Shown one piece after another: positions 22,440-33,277 of a DNA stretch of 64,000 nucleotides (position 1 is the stretch's first letter; each line of letters opens with the position of its first letter). The translations under genes and the position numbers were made by a program. This DNA is from Cinnamomum chago. Its lineage: Eukaryota > Streptophyta > Magnoliopsida > Laurales > Lauraceae. The stretch lies in the NCBI GenBank assembly GCA_038049695.1, contig CP142452.1, positions 54,518,501 to 54,582,500 on the forward strand, in the 5' to 3' direction. The notes under the pieces are model-generated. The model was not told where the DNA came from. It saw only the letters and a list, made by a program, of their open reading frames with translations, and searched no databases.

Positions 22440-22736
22440 CAAAGTGCAGCCTTCAGGATATTACGAACTCGATTGAAAACTGTACCTTCTTACACTTTCA
22501 GCAGTGGGCAGTTCAGGGGAACATTTTCTGGGAATCCATACTCAAATGTTTCTCATGATATTCTAAATGGCACACAGATCATAGATGGTGACATGGACGG
22601 GGATGCAGGGAATGGACATAATGGGATCAACTTTGAGTCAAGGCTGAAGCAATTTGAGCAAATGCAGCAGCGACACCGTGTGCACTCAAGATTACAATCA
22701 CAGTCCCGGAACACTACTTCATCTTCTCTATCACAG
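22440..22736 (+). CDS. VAC14: VAC14 homologue, second-from-last exon
   Basis: 99 codons, open throughout, phase 0 to phase 0. It begins QSAAFRILRTRLKTVPSYTF, the best conserved C-terminal motif of plant VAC14, and continues into the variable low-complexity tail (GINFESRLKQFEQMQQRHR, then a Ser-rich stretch). AG at 22438-22439 and GT at 22737-22738. It joins in frame to exon 20130-20198 (LLPQ then QSAAF), the same junction as in known plant homologues. No disruption is seen, which argues for a functional gene rather than a decayed copy. Confidence 0.92.
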
Positions 22737-23588
22737 GTTTGCTGAATCCCTTTTCGTATTGTACTCTGCCATATTGTCCGCTCCATGGGAGAATTTTAGG
22801 GTGCTATGTCATAATATATGTTGGGTTTCTTCCATTCAGTATACCTTATTAACACGTGTGGATTCTCTGTTTAGGTTATGTAACAAAGGTTCGTCGATCC
22901 AGATTTTCCAAATATCATAGTCATATTCATCCTCTCTGAGTGCCCCCACAGCGCGCCCACCCCGCCACGAACTCTCTTTTTCCCTCTTAATGGACCTATG
23001 CTGTATTTTATTTCTAGAACCATCTCGGCCCACTAATTGAAGATTATCTTCCAAAACATGAGTGTTCTATTTCACTCGGCCATGGAGATGAGGGTGGTGA
23101 ACAGTGAACATTTGCCTGTCATGCAGGAACATGTAACATCTCCCTCATGGGGCATAGGAATTGAATACATAAGAATTCATAGTCACATGAACTCCACATA
23201 GGAACTGAATACATAAGAAATCATTGTCAAATGAGCTACCAAATGATTATTAAAGAGGAAAATGGTGAATGATATGGGGTGTGGGTTAAAGGATACAAGA
23301 TAGCGATGTAGATGTGGCCTGAACTTTCTAGGATTTGAATTTTTTCCTCAATTCAATTTCCATCAAAGCATAAGTTATTTGATGGTCATTTTGGATAATC
23401 ACCTTTAATTCTTGATATTTAACCACTTATATCAGTAGTCTTAGAATTCCTAGGAATTTAATTACATGAACAAACATGCTAATATCTAGATAACTTTGCT
23501 GCAAGTTATCACTTTCTCTGAGCCTCTATAACACCTTTCTTCATCCTACTTATATTCCATGGACCTTTTTTATGGTGTTTTTCTGCAG
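22737..23588 (+). other. VAC14: VAC14 last intron (852 bp)
   Basis: GT at 22737, AG at 23587-23588. It contains a MITE-like copy at about 23225-23495 that recurs in the downstream flank. Confidence 0.85.
23225..23495 (+). mobile_element. Short MITE-like repeat, copy 1
   Basis: Shares a string of words (CAAATGATTATTAAAGAG, AAGGATA, AATTCAATTTCCA, TTAACCACTTAT) with 28635-28965 in opposite orientation, and more loosely with 24660-24960. Ends are not clean; family unknown. Confidence 0.55.
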
Positions 23589-23681
23589 GAGGTGCAAAGA
23601 CTAGAAGAACCTCGCCGACCTTCAACCATGCCTGACATAAGTCGCCCTCCTTCAAGATCATCGTGGAGAACACCAGGGTAA
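23589..23681 (+). CDS. VAC14: VAC14 homologue, last exon with stop
   Basis: 30 codons and TAA: EVQRLEEPRRPSTMPDISRP followed by PSRSSWRTPG. The acceptor AG is at 23587-23588 and phase 0 continues from the previous exon. The Pro/Ser-rich tail ending in RPPSRSS matches the style of plant VAC14 C-termini. The 3' UTR should follow, but I cannot place a polyadenylation site. Confidence 0.85.
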   Translation, partial: EVQRLEEPRRPSTMPDISRPPSRSSWRTPG

Positions 23682-23867
23682 TCACGTGGACAGTCGCTAC
23701 TGTTCTTGAAATTCTTATCTCATGTCATCATATGAAAGAGTTTTATTGTGCATGTAAAATTGTATATCCCAGTAATTCTTTTTTGTCGGTGTCTTATGAG
23801 ATTATGGGAATTGGGTTCCAGGGAAGAGCTTGGGCTGTTGTTGGGGTTCTGCTCATGTGATTTTTGT

Positions 23868-23870
<3 letters not shown>

Positions 23871-23914
<44 letters not shown>
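23871..23914. repeat. (AT)n microsatellite
   Basis: 22 uninterrupted AT dinucleotides about 190 bases past the VAC14 stop codon. Confidence 0.97.
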
Positions 23915-23920
<6 letters not shown>

Positions 23921-24659
23921 TTGAAAATCATGTGGGCTAGAAGGGAATTTCGATGTGGGGTGGGCGGTTTTTTTTTTTTCCCCCCCTTTGAATCTCAATG
24001 AAAGTGAATCTGTCAGAGGAAAGGTGTACATTTGTCTTTGGATATTCTGGTGTATAGCTCATTGTTAATAGGCATTGCTTCCAGTCCTCATTCAGATGTA
24101 TGTGATCATAGAGAGTTTTATGATTGTGATCGTCCTATCAGATGTTGCTAAGTGCCAGATGGACTCATAAAAAAAATTGTCATGTTAAAAGAAAATGTAA
24201 CGTAAAACAAAAGTTCTCCATTTAAAAAACATTATTGTTAGTTGGCTGTTCAATCAGCATGGAGGCTGCTGTGGTGATGTTTCTCTTGAAAGACAGTGCG
24301 GATTGCCCTTTTTTAGGCACGTGGAACTCTCTATGATCAATCCAATGCCCTCGCTTCCCGACCATGAAACTGGCAGAAGCCTAAATTTGATGTTCATCAA
24401 GCTTTTTTTAACCCCTCATGCACTCAACAAGCTGTTACTCAAATTGGACTGAAATTATAAAATATGTTACCTTCAAAAATCAATGAACTTTGGGTCATGG
24501 AATCAAGGAGTTATAATGATATGGGGAGTTTAATTTTTGTACACTTGCAGGTTTTTATTCCAACTCTTTCTGCCCTAGGTAGGCCCACAAGGCAGTAGGC
24601 ACGGATTGTTCACATCGGAGTGCCTGCTCTAGGGCACAATCATATTAGAGAATATTATG

Positions 24660-24960
24660 AGGATAGTCCTAAGTGCTCATTTGTTTGCATGGAATAGAAT
24701 TTCTAACATTCACACTAAATGGGTTTTTGCAAAGGATTATTAAATAGATGAGAGGTGAAGGATATAAAGTAGAGATGTAAATGAGTTTCTATTCTTCTTT
24801 TCTTTAAATTTGATTATATGGGTGATTGCACTTGCATATTATATATTTCTCATCTCTTTTTATTTCATTTTCCTTTAAAGGAGGATTCTTTGATGTCCAT
24901 TTGGGGAATGTCACCCTTGTTTCTTTAATCTTAGCCGCCTTTAGGACTTGGTTTGCATAG
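24660..24960 (+). mobile_element. Short MITE-like repeat, diverged copy 2
   Basis: Shares GGATTATTAAATAGATGAG, GGTGAAGGATATAAAG and a terminal TTTGTTTGCAT word with the copies at 23225 and 28635. Boundaries approximate. Confidence 0.45.
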
Positions 24961-26116
24961 ATTTTTGTTTCTACATCCCAACGTCTCCCTCTCTATCGAA
25001 GAAAATCATTTCATTTTCCCCCATTCTCTTTGAGGATATTGTATCACACTAAAGAACATAATTGTGGGCTACATAAAAAATCAAAATAATTTTCCTCTAT
25101 CGTGGAATCCTCTCTGCATAAATGTACTCTTAGAAATAAATATCTTAAAGTTCCTAAGATTTCAATACATGCAAGCAATTGGACAAGGTGGACATTGTGG
25201 ATGCAAACGATGTTGTCCTAAATACCATCCTCCTATTCCAAAATGTGGTGATAGATTATTTGTTGTTTTGAAGTTCCCATGTCCTCTTTATGTGGGGCAC
25301 CCACTCGCCGCCCCTTTATCATTGTCATTATTTGAGTTACATCGTCCATAAGCTTCTTGGTCTTTTGCCTTTGGAATACAGCAGTGTGATCCACCATCAT
25401 AAAGAGGTGAAGGTTAATTAACATTTCCACTGCTATAACAGGTAGGATTTCATGTGGCCCTTCTACTACTGTGGTTTTCATTATATTTCATCACCGATGT
25501 TTCCATGATCAAGTAAATAAGAGGAGACTGGTTCCTGCTCAAGACCTTTTGCTTCCTTTGGAATCAGTATGTGAAAATAGTCTAGTACTCGCAGCATTTT
25601 CTGTGGCCTTTGCTTATTCATTTGCCAAAATCTATCCAACAACTAATTCAAAAATGGTGTTGTCGTCTTCATCATGAAGTTAGAGGACAGCTTCGAATAT
25701 ATAATACAAATAAATGGATAATAATAATCAGGATCACTTTCACCTCCCTTCTTACTATGCCTCTTCGTCAATCTCATGTTGTAATGGAGTATAGCAATGT
25801 CCCTATCTTATGTGATTCATGATAATCAAGGCCGGTGAGATAAGAGATGGAAAGATCCACTGCTGTGCAAAAACTCAACACCATAAGATCATCCTAATCC
25901 ATTGATCTTCAGCCCTCAAATTTAAGTAGCTTTTATCGTCATATTTTGGATTTGATCCTACAATTAGCAAGAGTCACTTGTGGTGCCTTTTCAAATCGAT
26001 AATGCAACTAGATCTTTCCATCCCATGAATCTCTCATGATTGTCATATCCGGTGCAGCCCAAAATCTAGGTCCCTATCTAAGTTATGCTAAGCAATTTGC
26101 TTAGTGGATATAGCCC
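24961..26116. other. Intergenic sequence, nothing recognised
   Basis: Short open stretches exist on both strands, such as 25064-25351, but none has a domain or composition that supports a gene. Confidence 0.5.
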
Positions 26117-26314
26117 CAGGGCCGGCTCTACCATGAAGCAAGGAAAGCCCTTGCTTTAGGCCCCAAAAAATATGGCCTCAAAAATGCAAAACATAAGGCC
26201 CCATAAAAGCAACTGGTATCTTTTCAAATTCCAAAATAACAATTGACTTTATTTTATTTTTCTCTAAAAATAACACCCCATGATAACTTTCTCTTGAGAA
26301 GATCTTCATTTCCA

Positions 26315-26352
<38 letters not shown>

Positions 26353-26632
26353 TTGCCTCTCTCTGTCCACTTTAGAAAGATTTGACTGAAGCTTTAGCTT
26401 ATGAGAGAGTTATGACTTAATTACTAATAGCAAAACATAAGGCCCCATAATAGCAACTGCAATCTTTTCAAATTCCAAAAAAAAAAAAAAAACTGACTTA
26501 ATTAGTAATTCTACATAAAAAAAAGCAAGAAAAATATATTTTAAATAAAATATTTATACTTATATTAAAAAATAAAAAATGCCTCATTTAGAATTTTTGC
26601 TTCAGGCCTCAAGTTGTCTTAAGTCGGCCCTG
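26117..26632. mobile_element. Non-autonomous hAT-type element (516 bp)
   Basis: Inverted ends CAGGGCCGGCTCTA (left) and CAGGGCCGACTTAA (read from the right), next to 8-bp flanks TATAGCCC (26109-26116) and CATAGCCT (26633-26640), 6 of 8 matching. The subterminal GGCCTCA/GGCCCCA words and the CAGGGCCGG end are typical of a widespread hAT group. It contains an internal duplication (ACATAAGGCCCCATAA near 26190 and 26435) and a CT/TA microsatellite at 26315-26353. Confidence 0.75.
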
Positions 26633-26775
26633 CATAGCCTTTAGATATGATACCACCGATCAGACTACTGATAATGCTGATGATGATACGATGATACTAC
26701 CACTGCCACAACCTTGGCTGTTAAGAGAATTAGGAGTTTTATGGAGAGTTTGCCTCAGAAAAAGTATTTGTATTA

Positions 26776-26960
26776 CGCCTGTCAATTTAACCCGTTAAAA
26801 TGGGTACCCGGCCCGTCTCAAGCCCAAAAACACAGGGCTTTAAAAAAAAATTGAGCCCACTTGGACAATTTTTTGAAAGCCTGGCCAAAATGGGACTAGG
26901 ATTGGGCAGAGCATGCCTGGCCCGTCCAGGCCTAGCCCGGCCCGGTTGCAAGATAGATTA
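26776..26960. mobile_element. Fragment of GCCCGGCCC-rich MITE-like element
   Basis: Dense repeats of GCCCGGCCC-like words with T- and A-runs between, as in hAT-derived MITEs. No clean ends. Confidence 0.4.
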
Positions 26961-26999
26961 ATTAATTTTTTTATATTTTTACCGAAACTGGCCCCTCTA

Positions 27000-27780
27000 A
27001 TAGTAAAAAAAGGACGTTGGGTATCTGGAGTATCTCAGAGATGAACATGGCTTGGATGGTTCTTCAGGGGTGGATGCAGCGTCTTCAAATTCTATTTGGG
27101 CCTCTTTGCTCAGGTCATGATATAGCAAAAGACCAAATTTGGTCCCCAATTTCTCCTTCTGTTGGTTATTTTTTTATAGAGGAAAGTCAGGTCAGTGGCT
27201 CAATTTCTTCTCCAATGCAGTAAATGGGTAATGGGTAATGGGAAATGGTATATCTGCAAGTCTGTGATATGATAAGTGGGTGACCAAATTGCCACTTGCT
27301 ATCTTCTTCCCTCTTTAAATCCTCAGCTCCTCTGATAGTCTGCAATCTAACTGTTAATGGCCTCTGGGTCGTCCCGGATTCTGTTCCTCTAGATATCAGG
27401 TTATGTTTAATGCAGGACATTTCCAATCTACCCTCACCGAACTTTCTGAAATCTGACTCTCTTGTTTGGAGCAAGGCTACTGGTGGGGATCTTTCACTCA
27501 AAAATGTTTCGAAGTTGATTTGTTCAGAGCACTAGGACACCTTGGTGCCAATTGGTATGGAATAGCATAATGCAACCTGATACAGCCTGTTTTGTCTGGT
27601 GATTGTTTCATATGAAAAATCCAACCTGTGTTTGGGTCGAGTGTCGGTATTCAGACAGCCGCTGGCTGCCTTCTTATTCTTCAGCAGGAAGAATATGAAG
27701 ATCATCTCTTCTTCAAGTGCTCATATGTGCTTTAATCATTCTTTAAACTGTTTTTTTTTTTTAAGTTGATTAAAAGGACA
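27000..27780 (+). pseudogene. LINE (L1-type) 3' fragment with zf-RVT region
   Basis: Residues DSLVWSKATGGDLSLKN near 27460-27510 match the motif D-x-L-x-W-x-x-x-x-x-G-x-F/L-S-x-K found after the reverse transcriptase in plant L1 LINEs. About 200 bases on, in another frame, EYEDHLFFKCSYV at about 27690-27730 matches the zinc-binding tail of the same module. Frameshifts separate the pieces and no reverse transcriptase core is present. This is a 5'-truncated, decayed copy. No poly(A) tail or target duplication was found. Confidence 0.6.
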
Positions 27781-27954
27781 CAGAATTATTTGTTGGGCCC
27801 GCTGGACACTGGTATCTAACCGTTTAAAGAAATTTTGGCTGAGTGAATGTTACAAGTTAAATTTAGTTGACTTTATCGCAATGGGAAGGGAGCTGCCCGG
27901 TGACCGTATATGAATAATTAGTGAATGTTGATCTTATGTTCAAGATCGTGCTAA

Positions 27955-28150
27955 AGCCTAGGTCCGGCTCGGGCCCAACTCGAGCCCACATGGGATGGGA
28001 TTTGACATACGCCCGCTTAATTTAGGGTCGAGATTGGACAACCCTCGATAGGCTCGTCCAATATTCAAGACGAGATTGGATAACCCATACCGAGGCACAC
28101 GGCCTGTCCCATTGAGAGGCCTAACTTGTATGCCCAATACATGTATAGGG
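27955..28150. mobile_element. Fragment of GGCTCGGGCC-type MITE-like element
   Basis: Starts with CTAGGTCCGGCTCGGGCCC and carries short inverted words (GAGATTGGACAACC, GAGATTGGATAACC). Resembles the hAT-derived fragment at 26776; ends unclear. Confidence 0.35.
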
Positions 28151-28278
28151 TGTAATTTTAGTGGGTTCCAATAAATCCTGTCAGGCTTTGGGTTTCTCGT
28201 GATTCTCAATATATGGAAAAGAAACAGTTGACTGGAAAGTCAATCAGTGGTGGAGCATAAGTCTGGAAACAACTGGCA

Positions 28279-28626
28279 TTAGAAAAAAGGAGGCATGAGG
28301 GAGAAAGTCTCTACTACCCGTGAAAAGTAGGCTTGCAAATTGGAGAATTTTCCTAGTTTTCTTTGAATTGTGTGGGAAATCCCTGAAAGGTTTTCTGAAC
28401 TGCTCAAAGCCCTTCTCTGCTCTGCTGTTTGGCCATCATATCCTGATGTCTTGTGTAAACGAAGACCTCCAGTGGCCCAAATTGCATCAACAAGATGGAT
28501 ATGGTCGTTAGAGGCTTGTTGATATGTCATGTAGTTCCCTCCACATCCACTTGCACACATTACATGGGTAAAGAATGGATATGGAGATTGCTTCTCCGAA
28601 TTAGAGATTATGGAACAACCTAGCAA
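28279..28626 (-). other. Unrecognised 115-residue open stretch
   Basis: The minus frame is open for 115 codons, and one + frame is also open over much of the same stretch. I recognise no family. Features: three Cys within the first 35 residues, a Tyr/His-rich middle (NDHIHLVDAIWATGG), and no clear signal peptide or membrane segment. Openness on both strands makes this weak evidence for a gene. Confidence 0.2.
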
Positions 28627-28634
28627 GAAATCTA

Positions 28635-28965
28635 TTCCTTTTTTTTTTCTTTAAAAAAAAGAATAAACCTTTTTGTTTATTCGTAGGAATTGTTCTATGG
28701 TAATCCATAGGAATTTTTAAGACCTTGTATTTTTATAAGTGGTTAAAAAATGAAGAATCAAAGGTGAATATAAAAATGAATTGTCCAGCAAATAACCCTT
28801 TACTGGAAATTGAATACCGAACCATCACCTTAGTAATTTAAATCATAGGAATGTAAAACTCCTATCTAAATTCAAATCCTTCACCCCTTACCTCATATCC
28901 TTCAACAATCTGCTCTTTAATAATCATTTGGTCTTATATATTCTATGCAAATAAACTAGTGAAAA
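28635..28965 (-). mobile_element. Short MITE-like repeat, copy 3 (reverse orientation)
   Basis: Reverse complement aligns with the copy at 23225-23495 over most of its length (ATGATTATTAAAGAG, AATTCAATTTCC, TTAACCACTTATA). Confidence 0.55.
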
Positions 28966-29739
28966 ATGTTGGTTGGATCACCTCCAAAATATGGATCACA
29001 CATGACAAGTGTGGATGTCCACCTACAAATTAGAAAGGTGTTTACATATCATGAATCCTTCAATATGCATTTTCACTTTAGTCGGAATCTTATACACTGT
29101 TGAATTGATCACTATATAAACAAATGAAATTTACAATTGAGTCAAAATTAAAGTTGGAAAGCTTAGTAAGTTGACTGTTTACTTTGTTGAATCACCACAT
29201 TTTAACAAAAAGACTTACCAAAATATAGGGTAAATTTGGCCAAGTCAAATATATGTAATTAATGCTTGAGGTTTGCAGTTAGCAACTTAAAATAATTTAT
29301 TGAAATGTACTAAATTTACTACTTTAAATTTATTATTAATAATACATGTAAATAAAAACATATCTAAATTTTATAAGTATTTGATCTAATTTAAAAATAT
29401 CTTTTTACAAAAATGAGTCTCCTGAATCATCGAGTTCTCCAAGTAAATATTTTAGTTGAACGAATTGAGTCCTAGTAGTGAGTTTTCCATCATTACTTAA
29501 AACTTTTCATTTGTTTTAGGGGCACTCGGCGACACGTCCCTAACTTTATGACCTTAGATCCACAATCTTTTTCATAGTGTGATACGTTCTTTTTCCAAAT
29601 TTGAAGATCTAAAATGTCTAATTTACCCTTTCTTTAAATCATATTACATGATTAGTGGGATATGCCATTAAAAATGGTCAACTACCATTTAATTAACTAC
29701 GATTAATGAAATCTCATTAATGAGATTTTCAAATATATT
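28966..29739. other. A/T-rich intergenic sequence
   Basis: Nothing recognised; no supported open frame. Confidence 0.5.
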
Positions 29740-30730
29740 CTAAAAAAATGAAAATAATTTTAAAAAATGAAAATAAATTTCAAAAGAACGCAAATAAATT
29801 TCAAAAAATGGAATAATTTCAAAAAATACCATAAATTTCAAAAGAACGCAAATAAATTTAAAAAGATACAAATAAATCTCAAAAGATCCAAATAAAATTT
29901 AAAAAATGTAAATAAATTTCAAAATATCCAAATAAAATTCAAGAAATACAAATAAATTTCAAAAGACACAAATAAATTTCAAGAAAATACATTAATTCCA
30001 AAAAAAACGCAATAAATTTTAAAAGAATGCAGATAAATTTAAGAAGACGCAAAAAAATCTCAAAAGATCCAGATAAATTTTAAAAGACGCAAATAAATTA
30101 CCAATGATCCAAATAAAATTAAAAAAATGTGAATAAATCTCAAAAGACACAAATAAATTTCAAAAGAAATAAATAAAATTCAAAAATACAGATAAATTTC
30201 AAAAAGCACAAATACATTTGCCAAAACTAAGATAAACCAATTTTCCAAATTTTAGAAGATTTTTCCAAAAAAACTCAAGTATTTTTTCGAAAATTCAGTT
30301 AAATTTAATTTAAAAAATGCAAATAAATTTAAAAATATGCAAATAAACTTCAAAAGAAAAAAATAAAATTAGAAAATGCAAATACATTTCAAAAAATGTA
30401 AATAAATTTTCCAAAAAACTCATATAGATTTTCCAGAAATTTAGATAGATTTGTAAAAAAATTTAAATAAATTTGCCAAAAACACAGAAAGGTTTGTTAA
30501 AAAAACTCGGTTTAAATTTAAAAATGGAGATAAATTTGTCAGAAACTCAGATAAATTTGCCAAAAACTCAGATAGATTTTCTAAAAACTCAGTTAAAATT
30601 TTCAAAATGGAGATAAATTTTTCAGAAACTTAGATATATTTGCCAAAAAAACTCAGATAAATTGCCAAAAACTCAGATAGATTGGCAAAAAACTCAGATA
30701 AAATTTTCAAAAACTGAGATAAATTTATCA
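29740..30730. repeat. Degenerate A/T-rich minisatellite (about 1 kb)
   Basis: Dozens of imperfect units built on CAAATAAATTTCAAAAGA, spaced about 17-22 bases. In the right third they drift towards CAGATAAATTTGCCAAAAACT. Unit length and sequence change gradually along the array, as expected from repeated local slippage. Confidence 0.85.
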
Positions 30731-31067
30731 AACACTTAACGAAGGCCGGTGGGTGGCGAGTGCTACGGCGATCTCTAGCCAATCTTCTTCCTCGGTCGCG
30801 GCGGCAAGTGGGCGGCAACGATCATAGAGACCGGATGGCCTGCATTTTAAGTAGTTTTCTTTTTTAATAGATTCTTCCACTTGCGTGGTTTAGATTTTGA
30901 AATGTGCCGCTCAGAAAATCCAGACTCTGAAGAAGTAAACAATTCTATTCCTTGAAATATCACTTCAAAGAGTTTATCATTCAGTGATCTCCTAAAAGGA
31001 AATATGGAACGGTCTACGTTCAGATATTTGACTTTGACTAGGGTGTAGGAACTACAAAAAAACTTAT

Positions 31068-31132
31068 GATTCATCATTCAAGTTGTTGCCTTTTCTTATC
31101 ATTCATCATTCAGGTTGTTGCCTTTTCTTCTT
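31068..31132 (+). repeat. Short tandem duplication (about 30 bp unit)
   Basis: ATTCATCATTCAAGTTGTTG at 31071 recurs with one change about 30 bases on. Confidence 0.8.
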
Positions 31133-31155
31133 CTTCTCCGGTGGGACGGACTTCT

Positions 31156-31303
31156 GCCCAGAACCACTTTCCCAACGACATGCACCAACGGCGACGGGTG
31201 ACAGCAGTGATGGGCGGCGATTCTGGGCTGCCCAGAACCACTTTCCCAACGACATGCACCAACGGCGACGGGTGACAGCAGTGATGGGCGGCGATTCTGG
31301 GCT
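31156..31303 (+). repeat. 74-bp tandem duplication
   Basis: Two adjacent copies starting GCCCAGAACCAC at 31156 and 31230, apparently identical, in a local G/C-rich patch. Confidence 0.93.
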
Positions 31304-31394
31304 CCTGAGGAGTACGAATAAGAGATAACATAGCAGATCCAGCAGCTCGAGAAGAGAAGAAGCAGAGGAGGAGGAAGAAGAAGATGATGACTAT

Positions 31395-31790
31395 GAATAT
31401 ATGGTGACGCTCCCGAGGAATACGAATAAGATCGAGCCAAGGAAGTGAAGGATTTTGACGAGTCAAAGATTGGATGCCGAGGACACAATCACAACCATCC
31501 ACCAGATTCGCCACGCCTCCCACACCTGGGGCTTCTTCCAAGTCATCCATTACAACATCCCTATCTCCGTCCTCGAAGACATAATCTCATAACAGTAAAT
31601 CCTTCAACGAGCTTCCCACTGACATTGAATCACAGCACTACCACCGCCACGCCTCCCACACCTGGGGTTTCTTCCATGTCATCCATCACGACATCCCGAT
31701 CTCCGTCCTCGAAGACATAATCTCATAACAGTAAATCTTTCAACGAGCTTCCCACTGATAGTAAATCACAGCACTACCATAATGTCTCCT
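31395..31790 (+). pseudogene. 2-oxoglutarate/Fe(II) dioxygenase exon-1 pseudogene (ACC-oxidase-homologue type)
   Basis: Reading along the + strand gives DRAKEVKDFDESKIG (about 31424-31470), then RHASHTWGFFQVIHYNIPIS with VLEDIIS (31509-31590), then SFNELPTDIESQHY. These are the N-terminal blocks of the plant 1-aminocyclopropane-1-carboxylate oxidase homologue group (DIOX_N region), whose enzymes oxidise small molecules in the cytosol using iron, oxygen and 2-oxoglutarate. A 136-bp tandem duplication repeats the WGFFQV to QHY block. Both copies have an in-frame TAA after VLEDIIS, and TAA also precedes DRAKE. The iron-binding His-Asp-His core would be in later exons that are absent. A dead duplicated fragment. 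Confidence 0.75.
31509..31780 (+). repeat. 136-bp tandem duplication inside the dioxygenase pseudogene
   Basis: Units start CGCCACGCCTCCCACACC at 31509 and 31645 and differ at a handful of bases. The shared stop in both copies suggests the defect came before the duplication. Confidence 0.9.
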
Positions 31791-32071
31791 TCGTGCACAG
31801 TTATAGTCCACCCCCCTGCTTCTCAACCAGAACCCTTTTGTGATGGGTTCTGCAAACCCAAATCTAACCCGATCTGATCGCGCAACTCCAAGCCCTGTGA
31901 AATCCCTGGCCCCACCATCTTTTTCTCCTCTGATGACAAAAAATGAAACCCAATCCGGAAGAACTGATCCAATCTTCTCAGATGACAACAAAGGCAAACA
32001 GAAAATGAAAGAGCAAGAGAGGGGTTTTACCTTCCCAAGGAATGAGGGGGAATGAAAGATTTGAAATTTTA
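31791..32071. other. Flank of the dioxygenase pseudogene
   Basis: A 71-codon open stretch at 31840-32055 has no recognisable family. Confidence 0.3.
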
Positions 32072-32452
32072 AAAAGGGTCAGCTTTTCTAAGCTCAAGCT
32101 TAGGATAAGGTAAGCTCAAGTGTGTGGTTGGGCCCACCTGGGGACCCACATGGAGATGGGGGTGGGGGGGATTTCAAGGACTCCCTTGGATCTTCCTCTC
32201 TACAAAAAATCAGCCCCAAATGAGATTTATATCATCTCCATATGGGCCTAAAAGTTTAATGGTCAACGGTCCATTTGGATTGATACATAGTCAATCCAAC
32301 GGTCAAATAAATTTGGATCTGATCGAAAGTTGGTGGACATGTGTAATTTAAGGAAGTCATGTGTTTGGTCCATTTAGATTAACCAAAGGTGGGCCCCACA
32401 AGCATGAGCTTACGAAATTTTTTTTCTAACCTTGAGCTTAGGAGAGCCTTTT
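32072..32452. mobile_element. MITE with long imperfect inverted ends
   Basis: Left end AAAAGGGTCAGCTTTTCTAA and right end (read inward) AAAAGGCTCTCCTAAG both continue into CTCAAG and TTAG. About 380 bp, no coding capacity. The target duplication is unclear because of flanking T/A runs. Confidence 0.7.
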
Positions 32453-32902
32453 CAAACTTTTAAGCCTAAATAGTTAAAAGGGCAAATCAGTCGTGAAAAT
32501 GTTATCTAGGGACTTCTTGCCAAAAAATTTCTAGTTGCGTGGACTACCGCCCTTAAATAAAATTTGTGTGGGCCAGAGCGTTTAAACGTTCCATTTTAGG
32601 GATCTTTCGCTAATTTGCTCTTTTTTTATTTACAAAATGATCAATTCAAGAGGTCAACCACTCATCCACATGAAATATCCTATATGGACACCATATAAAT
32701 GTTTCTTCAAAATCTCCACATGGAAGATCATGGCGTGCTAATTCACTTTACATGGGTGGCCCATTTTTGCTTGATTAATTACTTCAAAATAAAATAAAAT
32801 AAAACAACCACATGTGTACTTATGTAACACTAAATTTATAAATTGTGTATACTACTTTTTTCATAATCACTGCAGTGAAGAAAGAAAAACTTATATATAT
32901 AT

Positions 32903-33277
32903 GGAAAATATTCGTGCACATCCATCCCTCACCATATTACGGTGATGGACACCATAGTGGGGCCTTTATGATACATCCGAGCAATCTACACACATAGGAC
33001 CCCCCTTAAGTACACTAGATCTATCGAGTTTTCACCTATCTGAATGGATTGGACCATTGGATCGATAATAGGTTTTTTTTCTTTAATATAAAATTATTAA
33101 ATTTGTGGGTCACAGATGAAAGGGTTAGAAGCATGGGATTGACCCCAAACTTAATATATGAGCACATCCAAAATATCTCTTTCCATCCCCCAAGTCCCAT
33201 GATCCGTGGGGCCCTATACGGCCCCATTAAGTTTGCCCCTCACCATATGGTGAGGGAAGGCTGCACATGAATATCCC
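32903..33277. mobile_element. MITE with TCCCTCACCATAT inverted ends, in TA repeats
   Basis: Left end GGAAAATATTCGTGCACATC and right end (read inward) GGGATATTCATGTGCAGC both run on to CCCTCACCATAT, over 30 bases of imperfect inverted repeat. Both sides are flanked by TATATA, so a TA or short TA-rich duplication is likely but cannot be proven. About 375 bp. Confidence 0.75.

Noticed and set aside
23720-24031. A 103-codon minus frame across the (AT)n microsatellite.
   Set aside because: Built on the dinucleotide run (Tyr-Ile repeats); not a gene.
31099-31550. Minus-strand open frames of 129 and 146 codons.
   Set aside because: They are antisense to the 74-bp duplication and to the dioxygenase pseudogene; the + strand carries the recognisable motifs.
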